This document shows, piece by piece, positions 48,537-59,138 of a stretch of 64,000 bases of DNA. The notes beneath the pieces were generated by a model. It saw nothing but the letters and a program-made list of their open reading frames with translations, had not been told where the DNA came from and did not search any database. Within the stretch, counting starts at the first letter, position 1. Each line of letters begins with the position of its first letter. This stretch comes from Caenorhabditis elegans. Lineage: Eukaryota > Nematoda > Chromadorea > Rhabditida > Rhabditidae. The stretch spans positions 10,850,001-10,914,000 of the forward strand of contig NC_003283.11 in the NCBI RefSeq assembly GCF_000002985.6, written 5' to 3'. The translations under genes and the position numbers were made by a program.

Positions 48537-48789
48537 ATATATCCTAAATATTTCAATTGGCCATTTATTCCGAATACTTTCTATTTAAACTTTCAAATTT
48601 ACATAAATGCGACGAGAATCCTCTGTCAACTACACCGTCTTCAACCACTGAAACATTACACATGGTTTCACCTTTCACAGCTTCTTCTTCTTCTTCGTCA
48701 TTTTCTTCATTCTTCTACTCGTCAACTACGTCTTCCACCTCTCTTACATTTTGTTTCTGATTCATTCAACGTCGTCATCGGTTTTATAA

Positions 48790-50544
48790 ATGGTGTTGCG
48801 TCTTTGCCGCTTCTTGATGCCATCATCATCGGCTGGACGTTGCGCAAAACTTTTTCTCCTTCTCTTATCCGTTAATTCAATCTTGATTGGTCTTGTCGCT
48901 AGTCAGCTGCCCGATGAACTTGATCCGTTCCTTGAAAAACTTTTCGACACTTCAGAGTGTAAGTTTTTGACAAAATACAAAGGGAAACGGTATTATTTCG
49001 TTTAGTTCTAGCGTTTCAATATTACTTTTCTAAAGTTTTCAAGAATAAAAAACATGTTGTCAGAACATTTATACACGTTTAATTTCTGCAATTTAAATAT
49101 TTCAGGCGAAGATTTTGTCACCTCGTCCGACTATACCAACATTGCAACTTCGAAATGTGACCCACATACATGTGATTTTCCAAGACAAATCTGTGCGAGA
49201 CCTGCTGCTAAGTTTCAGGATTCCTCTGCAAATATATGTAGAACAATTCCATTAGAGGTTTAAAATTGCTTCCTATTGACAGATTTTAATCTTGAATTCT
49301 AGTGTCTAACTGCTGCAAATGGTGGTGTTGCTCCTGGACCATCAATCCGTCCTCCAGCTCCATCTCCATTTATTCCACAACCTTCTCTTCCAAATATTAT
49401 TTCTTCAATGCTACCTGCACCTTCAGGCGGAGGTAAGAAATTACTTTTTGTTTCTCTCACGTCTTCTTGATCAGTCATTTGAAGGTTTACAAACAACTTG
49501 TAAACGGTGTAAACCTATTAAACTACTCTGAAAATTTAGCGAAATCGAGAACAAAAGAACTGACGGCAAAGAGACTGTCTGCCACTTTTTCTTCTTTTTT
49601 ATGATGATGATGACTCATTCTTTTCAGTTTCAGCTACACCATCACCATCAACTGATCCTTTGGCAATATGCAAAATGGGAGTTCCAAACGGACGGTTTTG
49701 CGGTTTTCGGCCAATGTTCACATATAATAGGGTAAGTAGTTTTTCATTCATACTTTCAAAGTAGTTATGACTGGTTTTGGCAGAGAAGTTTTTTTTGCGA
49801 AAACTATTCCTAAAATGATACTATGGACAAGAGAAACATGTTCAGGAGACCCTTCAATGTGACGAATTTTGGTTCCCCGGGTGTAGAACGGCTGAGACAA
49901 ACGCGAATCTTTTTGAGGATTATCAGCAGTGTCAAAAAATTGCTGATTTGTGTAAACGTAAGTTACACCGAGAATATGGGCAAGAAATCAAACATCACGC
50001 TTGTCGATATGACCATGCATCATTTTTTAAATTGATTCTGATTTGTGTATGATTTTTGACAACTTCAGCAACTCCAGCACCAACTCTTGCTCCATTCCGA
50101 CCACGTCCAACAACTCGCCGGTTACCTCCACCAACAACACCACCACCACCTCCTCCGCCTCCAGCTCCATCTCCATTCGTAGATGCATTTAAGTCATTTG
50201 GTGGGAATAATCAAGCTGGTCAAGGTGCACTTGGAGCACTAGGAATGTTTACTGGAAGTGGATTGGGCCCAACTGGTCAAGGACCACTTGGAAATTTCTC
50301 TCCGAATCCGAATGCTGGAGCTGCACCTAATCCAGGCCCGGCTGCAGGGGCTGGAGGTCCAGACGGTCAAGATCTTGGACTATTTGGATTGATTCAACAA
50401 GGAATAATGGGTGCTCAAGCTGCCGGACAAGGCAAAGGAGGAAAGGAAGCAGCATCAAAAGCAGCTGGACAAATTCTCCAACAATTCACTGGATTTGATT
50501 TAGGAGGAATTGGAAATAATTTCGGAGGACTTTTTGGAAGATAA
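48790..50544 (+). CDS. Secreted protein with a Kunitz-like domain, Pro-rich linker and Gly-rich tail
   Basis: Exons 48790-48958, 49106-49257, 49303-49432, 49628-49731, 49846-49957, 50069-50544; 380 aa. An N-terminal signal peptide (KLFLLLLSVNSILIGLVAS) leads into a small Cys-containing region (CDPHTCDFPRQIC). A Pro/Ser linker follows, then a Kunitz/BPTI-like domain at residues 165-221 with six cysteines: CKMGVPNGRFCGF, MFTYNRETLQCDEFWFPGC, NANLFEDYQQC. The residue after the second Cys (P1) is Gly rather than Lys/Arg, and the last spacing is C-x6-C instead of C-x3-C, so trypsin inhibition is unlikely. A polyproline run (about 238-250) and a Gly/Gln/Asn-rich tail (about 255-380) complete the chain, reminiscent of extracellular matrix or structural proteins. 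Ends 190 nt from the convergent saposin-like gene. Confidence 0.82.
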
Positions 50545-50733
50545 TTCATTACTCAGTGAAAAACTAAGATGACAAAACCTTGATCGAAGATAATAACGGG
50601 TGAATATTTGTAATGTATCTTGGTGTGACATTGATTTCTTTAACTGCTAATAATTTTCAACCAAGTAATTATTTTATATTCGGAATAAAATCCTTTTTTT
50701 GTTTTCTTTCAATAGAAACACAAAGCTCCAGCT

Positions 50734-51216
50734 TTAGCACATTCCCATGTTGATGCACATTTGAGTTGGTGAATTGTTGGCTTGTCCAGTGAAATTCTGG
50801 AAATTATCTGCTTAAGTTTACGTGTTTTTTTCAAGCTCTACACAATATAAAAAAAGAATCCGAAAGATTCTATTAGAATCAAAACACGAAATGAGTAATT
50901 ATTGGATTTTATGTTCAAAAAACCAACCGAATAGAAAATGTTAAAGTTTGTGTTCAAACTTCCGCGGCATGTTTCGCGAGTTTGTTTCACTGGAATCTGA
51001 TCGCATCCTTGAGAAGCTTGAATTCCCATTTGTGCCTGAACATTTCCTTTATTAAGACCTCGTTTTGTGGTTAAATCTTACCTCCATATCCGGGGAAGAG
51101 ATAACTTGTTGATTGATCTGAGCGAGACCTGCCATACAGAAAGCACACGAGATTGGAGATTGAGCTACAGACAATGAAGATAGAAAAATAATACTCAGAA
51201 TAAAGATTAGCTTCAT
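50734..51216 (-). CDS. Saposin-like (SapB, caenopore-type) small secreted protein
   Basis: Exons (minus) 51216-51082, 51035-50928, 50796-50734; 101 aa. Signal peptide MKLIFILSIIFLSSLSVAQ. The mature part has six cysteines in saposin-B order: two in SCAFCMAG, one in GCDQIP, one in TCRGS and two in the C-terminal MCINMGMC, and is about the right length (some 80 aa). In C. elegans these proteins (spp family) are small membrane-active proteins, often antibacterial. The last intron donor (TTCTATTCG then GTTGGT) was chosen because it keeps the final two cysteines in frame. I cannot say which spp gene it is. Confidence 0.75.
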
Positions 51217-51479
51217 CGTTATTTGCAATATTCAGACCAAACTAGTGCTTGAACTGAAACTGAAAAAAACTATAGAGCAGTGCTCTCAAAGTAAACTGAT
51301 TGTGGCTGATCAACTGATAAGAACGACTTTTGATCGATTTTTCGTGTGACTCTATGAACACATTTTTGAAATTGTATGTTATTCATTGACTCATAATAAG
51401 CGAAAATCACATAATAATAATAAACAACATTTCATGTTATTTTTTAACAAAAATACATTTTTTTAAAAACTTCAATAAA

Positions 51480-52782
51480 TTAGCGTTTTCTCATAACTAA
51501 AGTATATTGATTTTTCGATTCAGTTGCATCTTCTCTTAACACTGCACTTAACGAAATGGATAATGTTGTCTCTGAAGAGTATGTAGCAATCCAGTCAAAT
51601 CCAGTCATTAACATTGCAAGTCGTATTGGTCCATAAACTCTATGAGTGTTGAATATCACTGCATCAAGTCCAAATGGTAGCCCCAAAAACAGTAAACCTC
51701 CAGGTTTCAAGGCACATCGTATTTTTTGAATTTCTCTTAAATCTCCATATGGATCAATTGGTTCACCATATTGACCTAATCCAATATATTCTATTGATGA
51801 AAATGCCGCTGCAAAATCAAAACTCTCGGAATAATTTTTGAAATTCATCGCAAATTCAACAGGTGTTATTGAATAAACTCGATCTCTGAATCGTTCTTCA
51901 ATGTCTAACTTGTTGTGCTCAATTGTCAAAATATTACTTGCTCCTGAAAATCAAACTAATTATAGTAATGTGGAAAATTACTTACCATGTTGTAAAGAAA
52001 GCACCTCGACCCATGGTATCAAGCTTCCAACAATTACACCGTTTTTATCGTTTAATTCATGTTGTTTCATTGCATAATGTAGTGAAACTAAAATTGTTAT
52101 GTTCTTTAAAAACTAATTTCATTAAAACTAACTAACCTCCATCAAAACTAAAACTCAAAGCTCCTAAAATTTCAGAGTTCCAAGTCATAAGCTCTGATAA
52201 TATATCCCATTTTGCAGGTTTTTGTCTTCTTGAATTGTTTCGATAATTCTGAAAATAATATTTTAAATCTGAACATTTATTTGTGCTCGTTACATAGACT
52301 AATGTGGAATAATTGTTCATAGTCATTTGATATTGCATCTCTGGTGTTAACCTTCGTGGAGGTGGTTCCATGCTTTGTTTACTGAAAGTTAAATTCCAAT
52401 TCGTATATATCTGGAAAATATGAAAATGACTTTTAAGATTTCAATAATAATACCTGATCACAAGTTGGTTCCTGTATAAATCGAAGAGTGGGAATCGGAG
52501 ATGTAACTTGTACAACTTCGTATCCATTTTCTGTGTATAAACCGTTTTCCAGTTCTTCTAGCGTCACATCTTCCTGGTAGATATTTTTTCTTCGAATTTT
52601 AGTGTTCCGCAGTCTTTCCTTCAACTTCGATATTCCGTTTGTTGGAGGAAAATCATACCTAGAATTGAACCAATATTTAAATATTCAATGGAAACAATCA
52701 TAACAAACCACATAGCAAACAAGTAAAACACAGTTGCAACGCTTAGAAGATAAAGTAAAGGGTTTGAGCGAAGTCGTGGCAT
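51480..52782 (-). CDS. DUF268-family protein (methyltransferase-like fold)
   Basis: Exons (minus) 52782-52709, 52658-52454, 52410-52137, 52087-51986, 51943-51480; 372 aa. A single N-terminal membrane anchor (PLLYLLSVATVFYLFAMW) suggests a type II protein in the secretory route. The C-terminal half carries the DUF268 pattern: GVIVGSLIPWVEVLSLQHGA, then NILTIEHNKLD, FDFAAAFSSIEYIGLGQYGE, IDPYGDLREIQKIRCALKPG and GGLLFLGLPFG. This has the layout of a Rossmann SAM-dependent methyltransferase (glycine motif I, acidic strand-2 residue, LKPGG motif). The family is expanded in nematodes and its substrate is unknown. Divergent from the InaF gene. Confidence 0.85.
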
Positions 52783-54058
52783 TTGTGAACGCAAACATAT
52801 TAGAATAATAAATTCTAAATGGGTGCTAGAGCGAAAAGATTAAGATCACGAGTGAAAACTCTAGTTGGATTACAGAACAAACAAGTAATCGTTGAACTGT
52901 GTAAAATGTGTCGTAATTGCAGCAATTACAATATTCTTGTTTATGACAAGATAAGTTGAAAATATCATCTAGTTTATTCATTGTTAACTCATTAGGTGAA
53001 TTAAATATTATGGGTGTCAATAAGTTTCGGGTCAAACGCACATTTTTTGTTGAAAATAGATTTTTATGAAAATTCGTCAATGTATATTATCAATTTTGAA
53101 CTTTGCTTTGAAATTATTTTCAATATTTCCTGATAACCTGACGTTTCCCAAGCAGAAGCCATTTTTCAGTCACCTTTTTTTCAAAATTATGCACTTAAAA
53201 ATATAGAAATTGGGATGCGATTTTATGCCAAACTCAAGTTATGTCTGAAAATATTATTTATTCGTAAGATTTTTGAAATTTCCTCAAATTCACAAAAAAA
53301 ACACTTGCAACAAAATAGTTATGATTTTGACCGGGAACTCATTACCACGACTGATATAAATTCAAAAATTTAAGATTTTTTGAATAAGAAAAATGTAAGA
53401 AAAATTCGTATTAATTAATGTGTGAAATTTCACACATTCTTGGTGAAAATCAACATTTTGAGTTTTGTATATTTAGAAAGTTAGTATTTTTTTCCAATAA
53501 GGAACATTATTACTTTGTCAATTCTGCAAATAAATAGAATGCCCCCTGGCAGATTCTCCCCTAATTTTCCGTTTTCTGAGTACGTTTTATTAGAACTAGT
53601 AGGACAGGGACGTCCTGACTTTGAGAAACATAATCCCAAGGTACGATGCATGTGTTCTATTGTTTTTGTTTCAAGAATTCACATGATTTCGTGTCAACCA
53701 GGGATTAACCAATCATTTATGTTGTTTTATTTTCACATTTTTGCCGTGTGTCTCTGTTGTCTGGGACCTTCAAATCTCAAGTGTTTTTCGGTTTTTGCAA
53801 AGAGCTTCTAATACAAACTATTTGGCTCGGTCAGTGTGGTCGGTTTGTCCCAACAAACAGACACACATGCTCACAAATCTTCTTCTTTTTTCTTTCCTCC
53901 CCCAGTCAAATTAGATTCCAATTTTCCTAACAAGTCATGATTCTGGTAAAATAGAGAATTCTTTGACTTTTGAATTTCTTCGTTTCCTTCCATTTTTTAG
54001 TTTTTTGTAACTTTCATACTACGTTCGTTTTCTTTTTATATACGCTTTTTCAGAAATA
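52783..54058. promoter_or_regulatory. Divergent promoter region of DUF268 and InaF genes
   Basis: A 1.3-kb A+T-rich gap. It contains a perfect 22-bp palindrome at 53417-53438, then a pyrimidine-rich outron ending in TTTTTCAG six bases before the InaF ATG. The frame at 53515-53811 looks like noise. Confidence 0.5.
53417..53438. repeat. Perfect 22-bp palindrome
   Basis: AATGTGTGAAA joined to its exact inverse TTTCACACATT, no spacer. Located in the gap between two divergent genes. Confidence 0.85.
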
Positions 54059-56637
54059 ATGGCTAGCAGTGGAGGTGAATGGCTTTCAATAGAGGATCTC
54101 ATGGAAAAGATAAGCAACAAATCAGCTCAAGAGCGTAGGGTGAGTTTTTTCTTCTGAATAAAAAAACAAAAAAAAAGCTTTAAAAAGTGGCACTACTATC
54201 AAGTTACATTCATCATCGAATCGAAAAGAAAAGGGACTCTAAAAGCTGGTGGAGGGTCTGGTGGTAGCTCTCAGATTTTATGAGCTCGTGCTGACTGGAG
54301 GGCATCTGTTTTCTTGCTGCGACATTGACGTTTTGTATCTAGACGATTGCATATTTCAACTATTCTTATACTTTTTTCTATTTTGAATAATAGGTACAGA
54401 TAAAAAAGTCTGAAAAGTTCATCGTGATAATTTTTGCTTTAAAATTTGTCTGACAATTCTGATAATTATCTGATAATTAGAATTGTGATCAGATAGTTTA
54501 GTTTCATTGAACAAGCTTCAATTCTATTCTGATCTCTATAGACACATTTTGTTTGGTTAAAGTTAATTTTACTTTTGTTTATCTAAATACTATCAAAAGA
54601 CGTCAAAGGTTAGATCACAATGATTTTTGACCATATATGGAAAGTTTGGTCCGTCAAAGAAGTTTCTTTCGGAAATTGTATTGTCGGAGAATTTCGTCTT
54701 TTTTTCTGGTTCACTCACTTCAATTTTATCATCATTTTTGTGGATGTCTGCATTTTTTTTTCCAGTTTTCCATTATTAGTAATCGTTCATAGAAAATTCT
54801 AAGATTTAAAAAATGAACTCGTGATGCATCCGGGGTTTTCATCGTCTTCTCGTTCCAAAAAAAACGTTCATTTGCTCTTTGTCATTCCGCCGGCAGACGC
54901 TTCTCATTTTTCTTCGTTTCTCCATTCTCTCCATCTCACTTCGAGCCCGTCAGGCATTCGAATCAAATTTTTATTCTTGTTGGAAAGGGGAGAAAAGAGA
55001 AAGTGGGAAAGGCGTGAGAATCGATTCGGAAAAGGGTGGAAAAAAGAAGAACAAGGGCGGAAGGATGGAAAAGAAGTGGTTGGGGAGGATGAAAAAGGAG
55101 GATGAAAAGAGAAGAAACCCTTCACACAAGAGCAGGGGGCCTCTCTATACTTGCACAACTCATCCTTTTGTGCATTTATGTATTCTCGATGATCTTTGTC
55201 ACCTTTACCCATTCAAAAACTGTTGAGAGCTTAAAATCTGGAAATCTCCCAATTTTCTGATTTATATGTCTGATTAAAACATACAATTTTATGCTAATTT
55301 TCCTATTATTCTTCATGTTCAAAAACTTTTGGAAATTTTAAACTTCAAAGAATTATAATCAATTACATTGTAACTTTTATAACATTTATGTAATTATTGA
55401 TTAAGTTTTGCAGCTAATAAATAAATAAATAAACCTGTTCAAGACCATAAATTGAAGTAAAAATACAGTTGCCAGTACAATTAGTCAATATAGGAAATAT
55501 CTCAGTTTTTATTGTTCCCAAACTAAGATTGTTTGGTGTATGTGGCATATCCCTTGTTTGATTATTGTTGCAATATATTCTTTTCAGTCAACTTAAAACA
55601 AATACAAGAAAAAGATCCGGTTTTCATGAATATGTCTGACTAGTGAGTAGTGGTTAAGATAACAATCCCACAAGTGCTAAATCATCTTTCAAGATTTTAA
55701 ATGGCCATTTATTGTTTTTATAAACAGTATATATTTGCATTTATTAACACAACTTTCATATTGGAGCTTCAACCCATAAGTTAAAATCAAACAGCTTCAG
55801 GATTAGAAAATTCGAACTTTAAGATATTTCTTGATATCCTCTGACTTTCCATAAAACATTCTGTACTTCATTTCCTTGTTTTTTTTCTCTATAATCTTAT
55901 AAATTTCAGATGTCACAAGCCAATCATCTCTCCTACTCTGCTCGAATGAGAGGTCGATCCAAACAACCGATTTACTCTTCAGATAAGCGAGCAAAGTTCA
56001 CTCAGAAGGACAGCCAGAAGTACGTTTGTTTTCCATTAAAAGGCCGAATAGGATCAAGAATAATATTTTTAGATGGATAAGGTTCATCACGGTACTTGGA
56101 TACATTCTTTCTGTATCATTACCAGCAATTTCATTGAGTGTATACTACATTTACATTTGGGATCCAGGATATATAACTAAGGTAATTTTTTGATACGAAG
56201 TCAAGTTTTTAAAAATAAAATAAATAAAAATCAATGTATTTTTTTGCCAATAAACTTTTTCTAATTTTATATTGTTCTAAAATTTATCATTTTAACTGGC
56301 AATTCTCATAAAATTCATAGATAGAGAAAATTAAAAAAATGTAGTTGAAGACTTCTCGAATCCAAAAATATTTGTTTTTTTTTTCAGTACCCGGCGGACC
56401 CAATTAATAAAACCGTCACCATTCATAAATCTCCAATCTTGTCACAAAAAGTCGAACGAGATCTTCTACCAATGGCTACAACTATCGAACAAAAAGTTGC
56501 AGAATCTAAACAAATTGATTTGGCTTCAATATTACAAGATGGTTCGTTATTTATCTTTTTTCACCTATTTGAATAATATTTATTTAGGTTTGAAATCAAT
56601 GGAATCAAAAGAGAGAACAAGTTCGGACAATGGATGA
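54059..56637 (+). CDS. InaF-motif (INAFM-like) single-pass membrane protein
   Basis: Exons 54059-54139, 55910-56019, 56073-56181, 56388-56541, 56588-56637; 167 aa. A short polar N-terminus is followed by RWIRFITVLGYILSV-type sequence and LPAISLSVYYIYIWDP, the InaF motif: a conserved membrane span with the Y-I-x-I-W-D-P end. The remainder is polar and probably faces one side of the membrane. The motif was defined in Drosophila INAF, needed for TRP channel function; in vertebrates the INAFM1/2 proteins share it. The 1.8-kb first intron is mostly A+T-rich with a polypurine block at about 54960-55120. The ATG at 54059 follows an acceptor (TTTTTCAG). Exon 2 also begins with an ATG, so a shorter form could start there. 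Confidence 0.8.
54140..55909. other. InaF gene intron 1
   Basis: A 1.8-kb intron with a polypurine stretch (about 54980-55125) and an AAAT run at about 55415-55434. No nested gene seen. Confidence 0.55.
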
Positions 56638-56948
56638 ATATAAAAATAGTCTAATACGATCTCAATAATTATTATTTTACCACCTCTTTCTTCTTTGTTA
56701 CTGGTAATTCTCTTTCTCTCATTCTTTTTCTTTTAAAATACAATAAGATTTACATAAAGAAAATATTTTTATTATCATTGAAAACATTATTTGCTTGAAT
56801 GATACATAATAGTCACAAAATTATAAAAAAAAACAAAAACCCGCGAGATTTGACAAAACGTTTTTAATATTATTGCACGTCAGTATTGAAAAAAGAAAAT
56901 AAAAAATTGATTTCTCGATTGAAACCATAATCTTGATGAGCAAAAATA
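56638..56948. other. Convergent 3' region of InaF gene and npr-18
   Basis: About 310 nt of shared 3' UTR space with several AATAAA-like signals for either strand. No gene seen. Confidence 0.6.
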
Positions 56949-59138
56949 TTAGACGAATTCAATTTTGGAGCTGATGCTTGGAGTTTCACCATCTGGTGTT
57001 GAAATTAATTGGGTTTTTGGAAGTTGAAGATCGTCCAGAAGAGACATTTTCTTGTCATTTTCAGAAAAACAGCAACACCACCAGTCACCTGAAATTGAAT
57101 AAATGAAAAGATTTTCAAGCTGATTTTCGGACAGTCACAGTAGAAAATCGGACTATTAAAGATCATGTCGAGAACAGAAATATATTGCTATCAATATACA
57201 TAGATAGAGATAGTTTATTGTTTTAAAATAAAAATAGGCACATTATCATTATTTTCAAAGTGCCAATATAGTTTCAAATGATTTGGCTCACCTAGACACT
57301 GTCCCATTTCCTTTCTCAGTAGCGGTTGGAAATATGCATAAATTGGTAAACGAGCAGACGAAGCCACAATTGTCAAAAGGGAGATAACATCAACAGAAAG
57401 AACGTAGAATGCTATCCAATCTCTGAAATTAGAAATTTAATGGCTTCAAACGTAAATAAGTTGTGTTTCTTACTCGCTAAAAATGGACTCTTTATCTATA
57501 TATTCCCAGATAGTAATGATGACTGACAACAGGTTGGACATCAGATATGTGCAAACGATGATAACGACAGATTTTGTAGTTGCACGAATTCGGGCTTTCT
57601 TCTCCTTCACATTCTGCTTATCATGATCAGCACATTTACTTTTCAAGACATGTTCGCGGAGTTGGAAAAGAAGAAGGCAGTTTACAAGAAGAAGTATGAA
57701 GAATGGTGCAAGGATTGTGAAAATGTTACGGAAGTAAAAACGCCAATATTCATTGATCTTTGGGAAATCAAATAGGAGTTGTGAGGGAACAACCGTCCAA
57801 TAGTTCAGTTCTCCATAACATTCTGGATTGTAAGAAATCTGAAAATAGGTGAAATATTTTAACGCCGTCATTTCTAGTATAACTTACATCGACTTCCTTT
57901 ACAATTGTTCCCTTGCTCACAACTCCACACATTATTGCAGTAAATGCAAGAAGAGGCCGAAATCTTTGAAGGTACGGTACAAAGAAATGATTGACTGTAA
58001 TACAATATCGCTCAATTGATGCAAAGCAAATGAGAAAAGTTGAAGAAGTGATTCCGATGTGAGAAACAGTTAGCATTGGAATCATATAATGGACCCAAAT
58101 AGATTTTAGAAATACGCTGGACGTGAAGTTCACAAGAATCCGAACTGACATCACGGCTATATAAGCAAATGCGATAAAGACGTCAAAAAGGGAAAGTAGC
58201 AAAAGGTACAGGTTTGGTGAACGTCTGAAAATTTAGAAATTAAACAAAACATTTTCCAAATTTAAACTAACCGGTGTTGCTTATTTGTGACAAAAACAAA
58301 GAATATAAATGTATTGAACACAATTGATATAATGGACACAGTCACTCCAGCAACGACACATAACCAGAATCGTTCCGTGATCAGATAGTCATCCGCCGCC
58401 GAGCACGGATTTGTGTAATCAGGTTGCATGATCTGGAAAAATATATTTTAAAAACATTTTTATTGTACGAAGGTTGTTCGAAGGTATGGTCCGTGGGGAG
58501 TTTTTATTGAAATAGTCCCTATAGCGCTAACGTGTTCAAAATTTGAAGAAAATTGTCGAAACGTTTCGAATTTTAAAAAATTGCAATCAATTCTGAACAC
58601 TTTTTTTTGTGAAAACTTTTTTACAGTTTTTTTGTTTAAACGTTTAAAAAAACGCGAGAAACTTTATTTTGATAAATTTTATAAAAATTCAACAGAACGA
58701 ACGATCGAGAAATTCTCTGGAATTTGTATTCACACTGTGAATGAAAAGCCGTGTGTTAAGTCATTTTTTGCATTCAAATAATTTCTTTTGAAATTTTTTC
58801 AATAATCCAGACCAACTCAAGCTTGTTTATACGTTTTTTTGGTTTTAGAACTACGAAAAAGTGATTCGGTGAAAGGAGCCATTTCAGCAAATTTCAAAGT
58901 AAGTCTCACATAATTGTGAGCTAGAGTAATTCCACAGATCTCAAAGTAGAGCCAAAAAAATGATGAAGGTGTCAACTAGGAACTTGATCATACTCCAGTT
59001 CATTAATCGTATTCAACAATATACATAATTGCGTTTATTTTCTAATTTCCTATTGTGTGTCTTCTTTCTTACCGTGCTGTCATAACTGGAAATATTTTCT
59101 GCTTGCGATTCTAACGCTGTCTGATTGCCGATGTCCAT
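56949..59138 (-). CDS. npr-18: Neuropeptide-receptor-type GPCR, NPR-18
   Basis: Exons (minus) 59138-59073, 58432-58272, 58224-57888, 57838-57474, 57422-57292, 57088-56949; 399 aa. The short extracellular N-terminus has N-glycosylation sites (GNQT, ENISS). Seven hydrophobic segments follow: WLCVVAGVTVSIISIVFNTF (TM1), LYLLLLSLFDVFIAFAYIAV (TM2), a TM3 ending in ASIERYC (the E/DRY position), and on to DWIAFYVLSVDVISLLTIVA and SARLPIYAYFQPLLR in place of the usual NPxxY region. Extracellular Cys residues (NPECYGELNYW) can form the class A disulphide. A Cys cluster in the tail (DWWCCCF) may be palmitoylated. The fold and TM3/TM7 style match the C. elegans FMRFamide-like receptor group. The name is recalled from gene order (F32D8.10); the ligand cannot be deduced. 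Confidence 0.75.
58433..59072. other. npr-18 intron 1
   Basis: A 640-nt intron between the signal-less N-terminal exon and the TM1 exon. The small frame at 58581-58781 on the other strand is not convincing. No repeat recognised. Confidence 0.55.
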
